A stretch of 64,000 nucleotides of DNA from Nilaparvata lugens (Eukaryota > Arthropoda > Insecta > Hemiptera > Delphacidae). How positions within the stretch are numbered: the first letter of the stretch is position 1; every line of letters begins with the position of its first letter. Where the stretch lies: positions 20,363,916 through 20,427,915 of the forward strand of contig NC_052506.1 in the NCBI RefSeq assembly GCF_014356525.2, read 5' to 3'. Both the position numbers and the translations under genes were made by a program. This document shows positions 1 through 11,930 of the stretch, piece by piece. The notes beneath the pieces were generated by a model, which was given only the letters and a program-made list of their open reading frames with translations, did not search any database and was not told the DNA's origin.

Positions 1-2906
1 AACCATAAACCAGATGAGTGATTCTATATAAATAACTTCTCAAACTCAAGAGATTATACTTACTCGACCACTGAAAATCCCACGCAAGAATCTGGAAATA
101 AGGAGATTTTCTTCTTAAAATATTTCCTTCTTCCAAGAAGGGAGTTCCTTTGAGATCAATAGAAAAATGAGAAATTGTGTGGTGAAAAATGGTGTTGGGG
201 TCTTTGACATGGATCGCACCCAAGTTTGAATTAATCAGGGGGCACGCTCTAACCAAACTGAATCGGCCAGTGTATAAATTCATAACTGTCTCGATTTGGC
301 TTGATCTTGGCTCTGATCCATGCCTAGACAATCTTTTCACTCGTACCCCTTCCGATGTTGAGGGAACAGGATCTCTCAACGCTTGAATCCATCCGCCCGA
401 AACTGCCGATTTCTGTAACTCAACCCTTTCAATCCCAACTTTAATCCCCCCCCCGTTCCCTCTCCAGCCGTTCCTTGTTCCGCAGATCGTACACATTGAT
501 CCGCGCCATTGGTTTCTGATGAATAACGGACCGGAACCTGGTCCAACGTCCCCCTACCCCTCTGGACCCACCGGTCACCCCAGTAATATCTCTTAAAGAC
601 ATTCCTTTATCCGCCAAAGTTGCAAGTGAAGGCTGCAGTGATTGAGCACCCGGCCTCACTCACATTACTTATTTCACATCACTGACATTCTGTGCTAAAT
701 CAACTGACCTACGTTCAGCGGTGCATTATGGTCCTGTCCAACTCACCGGCTTAGGTAACTCGGAAATGGGTTGAGTAATTGGTAAAGTTACCAGATCGAT
801 GATTGGATTATCCGATGTGCTATAGATGATTTAACGCAATCATAACCATCATCATCCATAGCATATCTAATTCAATTTAAACACATTGGTGCATTTCACT
901 CCATCTATCTCAGAGGTTTGGGTATCTGAGGTACGGTTTTCGGAAATTGGTTGAGTTATTGGAAAAGTTACCAAATTGATAATTGGGTTCGATTTGCTCG
1001 AATTATTCTATTCATATCAGACAATATAACAGTACTTTCTACAATTTTCAATATCCATTTCATATTACTCATTATATTTTTCATTAGCAATATCACCATT
1101 ATAAAAATGAATAATTTTGATGTTGTTACTCTCAAATTAGGTTGAGGTACAGTTACATGTTCGTGAACCAGATGTAGTAACACTTTGTACAATGAACAAT
1201 CCTTTCTGAATACGGGATAGCTTCATTGGAAATACAGATTTCCTATTGGTGTATAAAATAGGGTACCGGTTTGTTTTTCCGTAGAATTGAAGGCGGTCTT
1301 ATTGTTACCGTTCCCTGATTGGTCAGAATTCTAGTTCTAAGCACCCGATTGGCTGATCACTATCCAGTGCAAGAAATGGTGGATTAATCATACACAAATT
1401 GCCAATGTTCATGGAATTCTCCAAATAAGAGAGAATCATCGAAAACTGAATAATTACCTACATCTCACAAAAGATAATTTATTAAATTGTTCAATATCTA
1501 TTCTAGAATATATTATATAAAACTATAGTTTTCTGTATCATTGACTTATAGTAGTTCTAATGTCCTAATTTTTCCGAATAACATCATTATAAAAGAATAA
1601 TTTAATTGGAAAATGGAATGGAATAAAGTTCCCCACGTTCAAACTCATAGATCCATATTCTTTGTTGCTCATGAAATGCCATTCTATTTTTCCTATCGTT
1701 CAGTAATTAGACGCTGATGAAGAATAGCGATATTGAAAATTTTGAAACAGTTAAAAGGAAACTTCCATTGGTAAACTTTGAAACAAGAGTTAATTAGTGG
1801 ACTCAACACATAAACAAACACAGTAAATCAGTGCACTCAAACTCATATAATATCAAATTTGCATAAAAATGAATTAAAACACCCATTCCTGTCACGTTTC
1901 TTATGAAAAGGGATTCAATCATCAAATCCAAGTTTACAAATATTTCGAATAATGTGGTTTCAACTTTCCATTGTCTAAAACCCATTTCGATTAAGTATAA
2001 GTAGGCTACATATTAGTACCACGGAGTAATGAGACAATATTGTAATGAGAAGAATGAATTTATACGTAATAAAAAATGTTCTTGAAATAAAAACCAATCA
2101 GATAGACTATTTGAATTTTATTGGAAAATTATGACATAAATTGGCTCATGAATAAATGTTACACTCAAGATAATCGAAATCCTTTCCACCAATAAATTAC
2201 TCAATTGATTCTGTAACTTATGATTGTGGAGAAGATTTTACCAACATTCGACTGATGAAAAAAATTGTACTGAAAAAGCAAGGACATTGTCCTGTCCGTT
2301 CAACACAGTCAGTCAATGAATTATATAGCTGGCCGGCGGCGACAAATTTGAACAGTTTGTTGGTTAGTAGTGTGCATTTTTACAAAGAGCTGGCTGGCTA
2401 TGGCGTCATTTCCCAGATGCTTCTGATCGAATTCGTGAAATACGGCCGCTGTAACAATCCGCTGTCTCCACTCATGTCTGTGAAAAACATAAAACTGTGT
2501 ATCGTTCATTTCTCCGCCGCAGACACTTCGCCCGATTAGATTTTCCGCCGAAAACAATCCCTGCAAATATTCCGATTCCGCTGTATTACACATTCATTCC
2601 CAGATATTATTCACTGATTCATTCGCACTTGTATTCTCTCCCTGCTGGAATCGATATAACGGGTGGCCAACACTCACCATTGCTTCTCTTTCCAACAAAA
2701 TTTTATCTTGTCGTCCCCCACTCACTGCAAGTCTTATTCACTCTCTTTTTTATTCTTTACTAACATATTAAATACAGTATAATTTTTTCTAGGTGATCTC
2801 TACATAAGTATTCACTTATTCAAACAAATAAGTAATACTTGACAAATCAGTAAACACTTGTTTCAGATGTAATAAAATTGTCTCAGTAACCGGATTAAAT
2901 GATGAC
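1..2906. other. Non-coding, no gene recognised
   Basis: AT-rich DNA with short open frames only. A more GC-rich patch lies at about 180-720 and includes a 72-codon minus-strand frame (441-659) rich in Arg and Gly, but I see no splice context or family motif for it. A second mixed patch is at about 2250-2760. The sequences around 745-790 and 920-975 share a motif (a 'cggaaat-ggttga-tattgg' core), so a degenerate direct repeat is present. Confidence 0.5.
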
Positions 2907-4461
2907 ATGATCCAAGTAGAGGATGAGATGATGATTCATGGGCTTTGAATAATTCATACTTACGACTATACCATCAGAGTCTTATTGCTAGAGCTTTATC
3001 TGACTCAGTCGTGAAACTTTCACCCTTGATGAAACGACTATGATTTGAGGATTATAAATACTGATAGAAGAAATACTGCCTGTCGGGTTGTTCTAGTGGT
3101 CTGAAACGTTATAAACTTGGGCTCGAATCCCGCCGGTGGCCTGAACGTGTGATTATCTCATCAAATCACCCATTCATTTTACATCACCCACACACAGGCA
3201 AAACGTTTATGTGGGCATCATCTAGAGAAAATATTACATAGATCACTCGGGTTACATTTAAAATGCTTTTGGACTGGCAAAAATTATATTTCTTGTGGAG
3301 TCTACGTAGATTGAATTAATCAAATTTGTTCGATCTGGAAATTGAAAGAAGAAATATTTAGTTCGGAATATGAGAACAATCCATACTCAAAATTGAAATA
3401 ACCAAATCTATTCAAAGAGCTTTGGAGAGAAAAATGAAAAAAAGGATACCATAAATAACAATATATTTGTATAATAGCCTCATCTAACATTGTAGCCTCC
3501 AGCAAGGTTTTGAAAACTTATTTTTCATAGGCTATGAATTGAAGAGGTTCAAAGCTATGAATTGAAAAGGCTCGAGGCTATTAATTTGAGAAAAAAATTG
3601 AATTTGAATTTGTTGCAGGCTTTCAGAAATGTTTCACGTTTTTTGGATAAAACAAGTCAAGAGAATTGTGAGAAAATGGAAGGCTGTGCAAAGGCTAAAA
3701 ATAAACTTTCTACTCGTGATATTTTTCAAAGTTTTTCGATTTATATGTCATTAAGCTATCAAAATGAAAAATTTTTCTCAGGAAACATTTTTTCCGATCA
3801 TTACTTCTTGAGATTTGAGCGACTAAAGTTTACATTTTTGGGCAGAACATTTCAAATTCGGTAAGAGATAGATCCATGAAATTCAAAGGATAGAAAATTT
3901 TTGTTCTACTAGATCACAAGGCGATGTAAGTTATTGTCGAGACAACATGTAATATTATTTGGTGCATTATAGAGATATTCATAAGATATGACTAGAAAGT
4001 AAATGAATCGATTAAGGAAAACTGGGAATATGAACCACTCAAAAAATAAGGAATCTACTAAAGGTAGGTGAATCTGTCTCTACATCTCTCTCTCTCCCTT
4101 TTTTTACGCCCTCTCTCTTTTTCTCTCTCTCTTTCTTTCTCTCTTCAACTCTCTCATCCTGCAGAAATTGGAACGTTTCAAAACGAACATTGAAAATGAG
4201 AAAAATGTAGTGGAAAATTAATCACTTCTTCGTGAAATGAAATATTTGTTTTGGATTAGTTTTCATTGAACAAGTAAACTGAGAACCTGCATTATAATTC
4301 ACTGGCTACGAGTTTCACTAGTACTGATATATTCGACGCTAGCATTTTTATTATTAAATTGATTTAGTGGGTTTTTATTTGGAGAAATGCATGAATATGA
4401 GGTGGATGCGAATGAGTGGGACTCCATACTCCATATCTGACATGATAAATGATGTGGCGCT
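2907..4461. repeat. 1555-bp tandem duplication, copy 1
   Basis: The whole segment is repeated immediately downstream at an exact offset of 1555 bp. The two copies differ at very few positions that I could see (for example A versus C near 3915/5470, and two differences near the right end). Inside are a tRNA-derived SINE, a CT-rich tract (about 4083-4155) and an identical 100-codon open frame (3562-3864) with no family I recognise. The near identity implies a recent duplication or an assembly duplication. Confidence 0.93.
3083..3235 (+). mobile_element. tRNA-derived SINE (in copy 1)
   Basis: The head carries a box A-like 'ttctagtggt' and a box B-like 'gggctcgaatcccgccg', the internal RNA polymerase III promoter parts of a tRNA. 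It does not fold as a complete tRNA and has no matching acceptor stem. The body after the head ('aaatcaccc', 'acacaggcaaaac', 'tgtgggcatca') is shared with the element at 14385, which shows a dispersed family rather than a single gene. Confidence 0.7.
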
Positions 4462-6016
4462 ATGATCCAAGTAGAGGATGAGATGATGATTCATGGGCTT
4501 TGAATAATTCATACTTACGACTATACCATCAGAGTCTTATTGCTAGAGCTTTATCTGACTCAGTCGTGAAACTTTCACCCTTGATGAAACGACTATGATT
4601 TGAGGATTATAAATACTGATAGAAGAAATACTGCCTGTCGGGTTGTTCTAGTGGTCTGAAACGTTATAAACTTGGGCTCGAATCCCGCCGGTGGCCTGAA
4701 CGTGTGATTATCTCATCAAATCACCCATTCATTTTACATCACCCACACACAGGCAAAACGTTTATGTGGGCATCATCTAGAGAAAATATTACATAGATCA
4801 CTCGGGTTACATTTAAAATGCTTTTGGACTGGCAAAAATTATATTTCTTGTGGAGTCTACGTAGATTGAATTAATCAAATTTGTTCGATCTGGAAATTGA
4901 AAGAAGAAATATTTAGTTCGGAATATGAGAACAATCCATACTCAAAATTGAAATAACCAAATCTATTCAAAGAGCTTTGGAGAGAAAAATGAAAAAAAGG
5001 ATACCATAAATAACAATATATTTGTATAATAGCCTCATCTAACATTGTAGCCTCCAGCAAGGTTTTGAAAACTTATTTTTCATAGGCTATGAATTGAAGA
5101 GGTTCAAAGCTATGAATTGAAAAGGCTCGAGGCTATTAATTTGAGAAAAAAATTGAATTTGAATTTGTTGCAGGCTTTCAGAAATGTTTCACGTTTTTTG
5201 GATAAAACAAGTCAAGAGAATTGTGAGAAAATGGAAGGCTGTGCAAAGGCTAAAAATAAACTTTCTACTCGTGATATTTTTCAAAGTTTTTCGATTTATA
5301 TGTCATTAAGCTATCAAAATGAAAAATTTTTCTCAGGAAACATTTTTTCCGATCATTACTTCTTGAGATTTGAGCGACTAAAGTTTACATTTTTGGGCAG
5401 AACATTTCAAATTCGGTAAGAGATAGATCCATGAAATTCAAAGGATAGAAAATTTTTGTTCTACTAGATCACACGGCGATGTAAGTTATTGTCGAGACAA
5501 CATGTAATATTATTTGGTGCATTATAGAGATATTCATAAGATATGACTAGAAAGTAAATGAATCGATTAAGGAAAACTGGGAATATGAACCACTCAAAAA
5601 ATAAGGAATCTACTAAAGGTAGGTGAATCTGTCTCTACATCTCTCTCTCTCCCTTTTTTTACGCCCTCTCTCTTTTTCTCTCTCTCTTTCTTTCTCTCTT
5701 CAACTCTCTCATCCTGCAGAAATTGGAACGTTTCAAAACGAACATTGAAAATGAGAAAAATGTAGTGGAAAATTAATCACTTCTTCGTGAAATGAAATAT
5801 TTGTTTTGGATTAGTTTTCATTGAACAAGTAAACTGAGAACCTGCATTATAATTCACTGGCTACGAGTCTCACTAGTACTGATATATTCGACGCTAGCAT
5901 TTTTATTATTAAATTGATTTAGTGAGTTTTTATTTGGAGAAATGCATGAATATGAGGTGGATGCGAATGAGTGGGACTCCATACTCCATATCTGACATGA
6001 TAAATGATGTGGCGCT
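4462..6016. repeat. 1555-bp tandem duplication, copy 2
   Basis: This copy starts at the same 'atgatccaag' boundary as copy 1 and ends at 'gatgtggcgcta', where unique sequence resumes. The junction is direct, with no intervening DNA. It contains the second copies of the SINE (about 4638-4790), the CT-rich tract (about 5638-5710) and the 100-codon frame (5117-5419). Confidence 0.93.
4638..4790 (+). mobile_element. tRNA-derived SINE (in copy 2)
   Basis: Same element as at 3083, carried along by the 1555-bp duplication. It should not be counted as an independent insertion. Confidence 0.7.
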
Positions 6017-6149
6017 AGGATCCGTTCATGTAGGGAGGGGGGGAGAGTTAATGGAACAATGCCAGTATGGAGTAATTGATATTAATGCTACCCTACTCCT
6101 TGCACATCTGTTTCATTTCGCGAGCCAATTTACATTTGTCGGCATGTAG

Positions 6150-6560
6150 GAGGAATAGAAGACGAAGGTAGGTCTGAGAAAGAAAGAGGAAGAAGAAGGA
6201 ATGAGTAGGAAGTACAAAGAAGAAGAGAAGTTTATAGAGAAGGGAAAACAGTGCATAAGAGAGGATAGGAAAGGAGTGGACAGGGGAAGGAAGAGGATGA
6301 TAGTTTGTGTAACAGTAATGAGAGAGAGAGCAGTAGAGACGGAATAAGGATGTAGAAAGATGTCTAGTGTAATAATTTCGGTGTAACATCTCTTAATAAG
6401 TAGTAGAGTGCAGAGCGAATGGAGGATGATAAAGTAAAGGTGAAGGAATAGATGGAAAGTTGGTGTAAGAGTAATGAGAACAGGAGCAGAGACAGTACAG
6501 GTGTGGAGAACGATATCTAGCGAGTAGAGTGAGTAATTTGTATATAACGTAACAAATTTC
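6150..6560. repeat. Polypurine tract (about 400 bp)
   Basis: The + strand is almost all A and G ('gaagaagaaggaatgag', 'gagagagagcag' and so on). The complementary strand therefore gives spurious open frames rich in Leu, Ser and Phe. It is degenerate, not a clean microsatellite. Confidence 0.7.
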
Positions 6561-8725
6561 AACCCTGGAAGATTTGATAAACAGACACCCAATGCTTATA
6601 TTGATATTGACCTCTAATTATCATTGTTCGTACATCAAAATTTGAAAATGTGGAAGAACGTTTCATCAAGAAGTATTTTAAGGTTGTGGCGGGATGCTGC
6701 TTCGAGATATATCAGTAACAGTATACTATTATTTTCATATTGGATCCAATCCTAAAACTATCAGGTTTTGAACTACAGAACATGTTTTAGTTGAGTGCTC
6801 ACTTTCACATGTCTTCAATAATAATTATGAATCTATTGTATTGTAAGAATATCAAAATCATTTGAGACTCGTGAGAAATATGGTTTGATTTCTACATCAC
6901 ATAAGAGAATAGCATACAAATAGCAGAAATGGAGACGGCACATAGGCCTATGGTACTGCATAATATTATGCTTTTTGTAAAAACCGATAATTAGTTACAA
7001 GCATGGGATTGATTAATGTTGATAATGGCAATGATGATTACTCTATGAAAACCTGATGATATTATACAAAAGTACATATAGCTTGAACTTATCTGCTGGA
7101 TATTTTTGAACATCAAGGAATTTGACGAACCTTTGAAACAAAAGTATTCTAGTTTGATCAGTGTGACTCTCATTGAAGATGATTTGAATAAATAATGTCT
7201 GTTCACAATGCAACAATATGCAAAAATTACAATAATAAATAACTCTTTCGATCATTAATCATTCTTTTTAACTTTATGACAGACAAAAGTATTTTGATCA
7301 CATGATCAGTGTAACTCTTATTAAAGACGTATTAAATGAAACATCATTATAATACTCTTTTCACTATATCAACTAATTGCAATAATAAATAACTTATACA
7401 ATCATGAATCATTTTTGTTCAAATTCCATTTCTAAAAACGCAAAATATGTAGATCATAATCTACGAATAAAAGGTTTGATATTGTACAATTGAATAGATC
7501 ATCCCTGAGCCATTTCGAGAACCTAGGTGTTGAATTGTCTCAAGTTGGCCAACAACTGAAAGCCGGCAATAAACAAGATGAGCAACGATAAAGCCGTTGG
7601 TAAATTAGGTTTGTTTTGTAGAGCGGTTTGCAGTAGCAGCCAGTAAGCGTGAAATGGCCGTTTCGTCGCATTGAATCTCCGGCAAAAAGACAACCGGGTG
7701 AGTGAGTTAGAGCACACCAGATATCTCCATCCCGATCTCCTTCCTCCCTTCGGACTAAACTTCCTGAAATCTTCATCAAGAATTGTACATAAATCACTTT
7801 GATGCGATAAAATAATGTGCGCTTGGTCAACGAACTGCAACATTGTGGTCCATTGAGTTGGTGCCCGATTGCTTCCCATCAGATCTACCAGCACAAATGT
7901 ATGGCACTAATATGTCGATAGAAATAAGAAGAATCATTTGCCAGTATGTCAACTGAATCAACACAACGATAATTCTAATCAGCTTGACAATATTGGAGAA
8001 CCGGTCAGTCAAGCACAATATCATTTATTGTGTCTTGTGGTTTGGTTTTCTGACGCCTTGATAATGAAAAGACTTGACCGTTTTGTACTTCATTTCAGAA
8101 CTCAGTTATGTTGATGTTTAGGAAAGAATATTACAATTTAATATAAGCTGTAGAATTGTATTCTCCACTTTTAGCATTGTCAAGCTCAATAGTGTCTCAT
8201 GGTTGTGTATTTGACGACTACGGTTTGATCGTTCTGTACTTCATTTCTGGAATTAGTTATGAGAATAATTATTGAGAGAGAATATTAGGCCTACTCAATG
8301 AGAACGGAAACGTCAATATAATATAAGATGATACTCTCATTCAACGCAGCACATTATAGAATATACTTTTGAATAACGTCACACGGTAGGCTATTTAAGA
8401 CAAATTGAAACACGCACAGACATAAGCACATAAATAAGCACTAAATTCAATTGAATAAGCACATATAGAATAAGCTATTTGAAATCACATGGAGCTCAAA
8501 ATATCTGTAAATGCTACTCTACCTTTTTTTGCAAAAGTGGAATACGCTATAGTGACTATGGGAATTTGTATTCTCCATCTTTCAACAACAATCAGTAACT
8601 TCTAAACTAGCCCACTATGGAAGACAGTATCAAAGCTTATTTACTCTGAAAATAGTAATGAGAAGCAGTATTGTTCTGCAAATAGCTAAGATGTAAGATG
8701 TAAACTACTCTTATTATCAGAGTTA
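6561..8725. other. Non-coding, no gene recognised
   Basis: AT-rich sequence. Two overlapping minus-strand frames around 7523-7894 are the longest open stretches, but they match no family I know and have no convincing splice sites. Short similar segments at 7140-7260 and 7280-7400 ('agtattttgatca', 'aataataaataact') indicate an old direct duplication. Confidence 0.45.
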
Positions 8726-8961
8726 AACCATAGAGAAAATATAGCTTGAAAATATAACTCATGCTGATAAATTTATGCATTAATTATGCTATCTTTTCTC
8801 TATATTTAAACATGGTAGAGGGGCCTCATTGTCTTGATGCCTTTGAATGCAAACCATAGAGAAAAGATAGCATAACTCATGCTAATAAATCTATGCATTA
8901 TTATGCTATAATGTTCTCTATGGTTATACATGGTAGAGTGTCGCATTGTCTTGATGCCTTC
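8726..8961. repeat. Two tandem palindromic MITE-like units
   Basis: Each unit opens with 'aaccatagagaaaa' and closes with its inverted form ('tttctctatggtt', degenerate in unit 1), enclosing 'atagcataactcatgct'. Each is followed by 'catggtagag' and 'cattgtcttgatgcc'. The period is about 125 bp (8728 and 8853). A related small palindrome occurs at 33379-33424, so this is a dispersed family. Confidence 0.7.
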
Positions 8962-9189
8962 ATGATGCAACTTTACTCAAATACTTGCTGTTGGTTTCAA
9001 AGTGCTCAGATTGAAGCAATTGTTCAATATTACTAGATTATGGGTGGAATATAGAAACTCCAATATCGGTTGTGGAGTGAGTAGAGAAAATCGGCAAAAA
9101 GAAAAGATATCCGACTCCAGCATTGGGCAGCAGAATAAACTGAGATAAATCAAACGAAGAGTTATCGGGGATAAGTGTTCACTCAAGGA

Positions 9190-9660
9190 ATGTAAAGTCG
9201 AGTGAGACCGATAAATAACGTAAAGTTTTTATCACTCTTTCGCGTTTTCCCAAGTCGGTCACAAATACTTTACACCGAGTACTACTCATATTAACCGATA
9301 GGCCGGCACTGAAACTATTGGGTCAAAGCGGGCGAGTGTTGGCTGAATCGGGAAGTCGCACTTTTCGACTATAGTTGTTTCAACAATGATTCGCCTTGTT
9401 TGTACTCTCCATCCGACAACGCAATGTAGACGCCAACTCTTCTCAACTCAACTCGATACGATTTCTCGGTGCCACAATTTGAGCGAAAACAGCTCCTCTC
9501 GACTCCGCTGCCTCACGCCTGATATCACGATAGCACCAATATAAACTGAAAACGAGCAAAATTCGACCGCTGCTCTTGTACTGTTTTATTGTTTGCCACG
9601 CGCGTGAGTGTGTCACCAAACTCAACAAAGTACTAACCCACTTGTTAAATAGCAAAAGTG
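9190..9660. promoter_or_regulatory. GC-richer island, possible promoter
   Basis: A patch of clearly higher GC and CpG content ('tttcgcg', 'aagcgggcgag', 'cacgcgcgtg') within AT-rich DNA. It has a TATA-like 'caatataaactg' near 9540. No coding exon is evident. It could be a 5' untranslated exon or promoter of the receptor gene starting at 19090, or of an unseen minus-strand gene; nothing in the sequence decides this. Confidence 0.25.
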
Positions 9661-11099
9661 AAATGACTGTAGTTTGTTATGGGTTAATCAAATTTACAGC
9701 TGTGAATCGTTCATCCCATGAGTAGTACAATGACTTTGAATAAACTAAGTAGTACGAACAGTGACTATTATGGCCTCTGTGATAAGTATTTGTTTCAAAC
9801 TCAATAAAGTTTACTGGTATTTTAGTTAGGTGGTGTCAGTTCATTTTTGAAGTTCATCCAGTTTTTATTTCATTTTTTAGTAGCTGATGAAGTTAGTTTT
9901 GTTTTACTTTGGTTGCATAGTTGATTGAGTCAAAAGTTGTTTATATGAATGCTTATTGTAGCTGCTTTATAATTTTCTGTAAGTCTGTAGCTTGAGATGA
10001 GGCGAGGAATTATAATGCTGGGAACGAATCGAATACGGAAATCTATGGAGGCCCAATGAATTCATAGTCATATTGAAAGTATAGTAATATGTGATAAGTT
10101 AGCTTCAATGTATTTGCTACAATTGAGTTCAATTTACGGCAGTTATGAGCGAATACAATGACCTACAAAATGTATAATATTGAATACACTTCATTAGGTT
10201 ATGATAGTGGTCATGATTCATGATATTACTTGTAAGGTAATGAACATAATACTCATGAAATAGTAAGCATTATTTCATATTAGTATTATCTGTTTCAGGC
10301 ATGAACTCAATCAAATAAATTTTCTCTTGGTCCTACTCAATGTTTCTTTGAAAGTAATAGAAATGTTTCCATGACTTCGATAGCGAGTAGTGCTTCAGAG
10401 CTTATATAAATTGAAAATCACCATTGAAAATTAAATCAAAATGGGAATAATATACAGTGATAATAGAACTCTGAAATAAACAATTAATATTACTTATTAA
10501 CATTATTTGAATAATAATTCCTTATAGGACTGCGTTCGATGAACTTTTTTTTCAATTAGCCTTGACAGAATCCAAAGTCAGGGCAGTGGACTGTAAATGA
10601 TAGTTGTTATTAATACCTATAAAATAAATCTCTAGATTCTGTGCATAAAAAACTGATAGCTTGAAGTGCTGGGAGTATGCCAATAAAAGACAAAATGAGT
10701 AAACAAGTTGAGATTTAATATTAATAAAATAATAGGCAGATGGCCACATACAAAAACAAGTGTATGGAAATTAAATCGAATAAAAATCTTTAGATGAATT
10801 TTATTACAATATGGAATAAAACTGTTAGAAAGTAAACAATTACAAAATTTGAATGAATGTAAATTAATGATACTAATTACCATTAAAGACTGACAACAAT
10901 TAATAAGGTACTGTCAATGACACCTGAATTAAAAATAGAAAATTTTAAATGATACAATAATAAAGTTGATGTTGAAAAATTCAATTTTAATTATTTTAAA
11001 AAGAATAATAATAAATGACAATGAGATGTAGATAATGCTCTATATATTGAAATAGTTGAATGTCTTGATTGACACTAGTACAAATAACCTTAGAGTAAT
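9661..11099. other. Non-coding AT-rich DNA
   Basis: I see no gene, no clear mobile element and only short frames in this stretch. Confidence 0.5.
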
Positions 11100-11930
11100 T
11101 GAATTAATACCAATAAGTAAGTTCAGGAATGAGAATGTCTTGGTTGACATTAACATAAGTAAGTTCCAAAATCAATGTCATACACATTGAAATAGGCGTC
11201 GGTGGCCTTAAGATAATGCTTGTAAGCCAAGGGTAGCTGTCAAATACAATGAAATAATTATTAATGTTGAGTACATTAATATAGGCGACATAGGCCTTCA
11301 ATGATTTGAATGTCAAGTTAGACATCAATACAACAATTCAGATATGAAAATACGCTTGTAAGCCAAGGGTAGCTATAAAATACAATGAAATGATTATTAA
11401 TGTTGAATACACTAATATAGGCGACATAGGCCTTCAATGAAAACACTTGTGAGCCAAGGGTAGCTGTCAAATACAATGAAATAATTATTAATGTTGAGTA
11501 CATTAATATAGGTGACATAGGCCTTCAATGAAAACACTTGTAAGCCAAGGGTACCTGTCAAAATTGAGTGTCTCGGTCGACATTAATAACCTTTAAGCCA
11601 AGGGTCAAATACATGAAATAATCAAATACAATGAAATAATTATCAATGTTGAGTACATTAATATAGGCGACATAGGCCTTCAATGAAAACACTTGTAAGC
11701 CAAGGGTAGCTGTCAAAATTGAATGTCTCGGTCGATATTAATACACTTGTAAGCCAAGGGTAGCTATCAAATACAATGAAATAATTATGAATGTTGAGTA
11801 CATTAATATAGGCGACATAGGCCTTCAATGATTCGAATGTCAAGTTAGACATCAATACAACAATTCAGATATGAAAATATGCTTGTTAGCCAAGGGTAGC
11901 TATCAAATACAATGAAACAATTATTATAAC
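11100..11930. repeat. Minisatellite, about 90-bp unit, irregular
   Basis: The phrase 'gccaagggtagct' and close variants recur near 11227, 11361, 11454, 11543, 11699, 11753 and 11889. They are joined to 'caatgaaataattatta', 'gttgagtacattaatatagg' and 'cgacataggccttcaatga'. Full units are about 90 bp and others are truncated or rearranged. The recurring minus-strand 'YPWLTS' peptides are by-products of the repeat. Confidence 0.9.

Noticed and set aside
3083..3150. tRNA gene
   Set aside because: Box A and box B are present, but no acceptor stem pairs and the same head with a shared body recurs at 14385, so it is a SINE.
7523..7894. 123-codon minus-strand frame as a gene
   Set aside because: A second frame overlaps it almost entirely, and I see no family signature or reliable splice sites.
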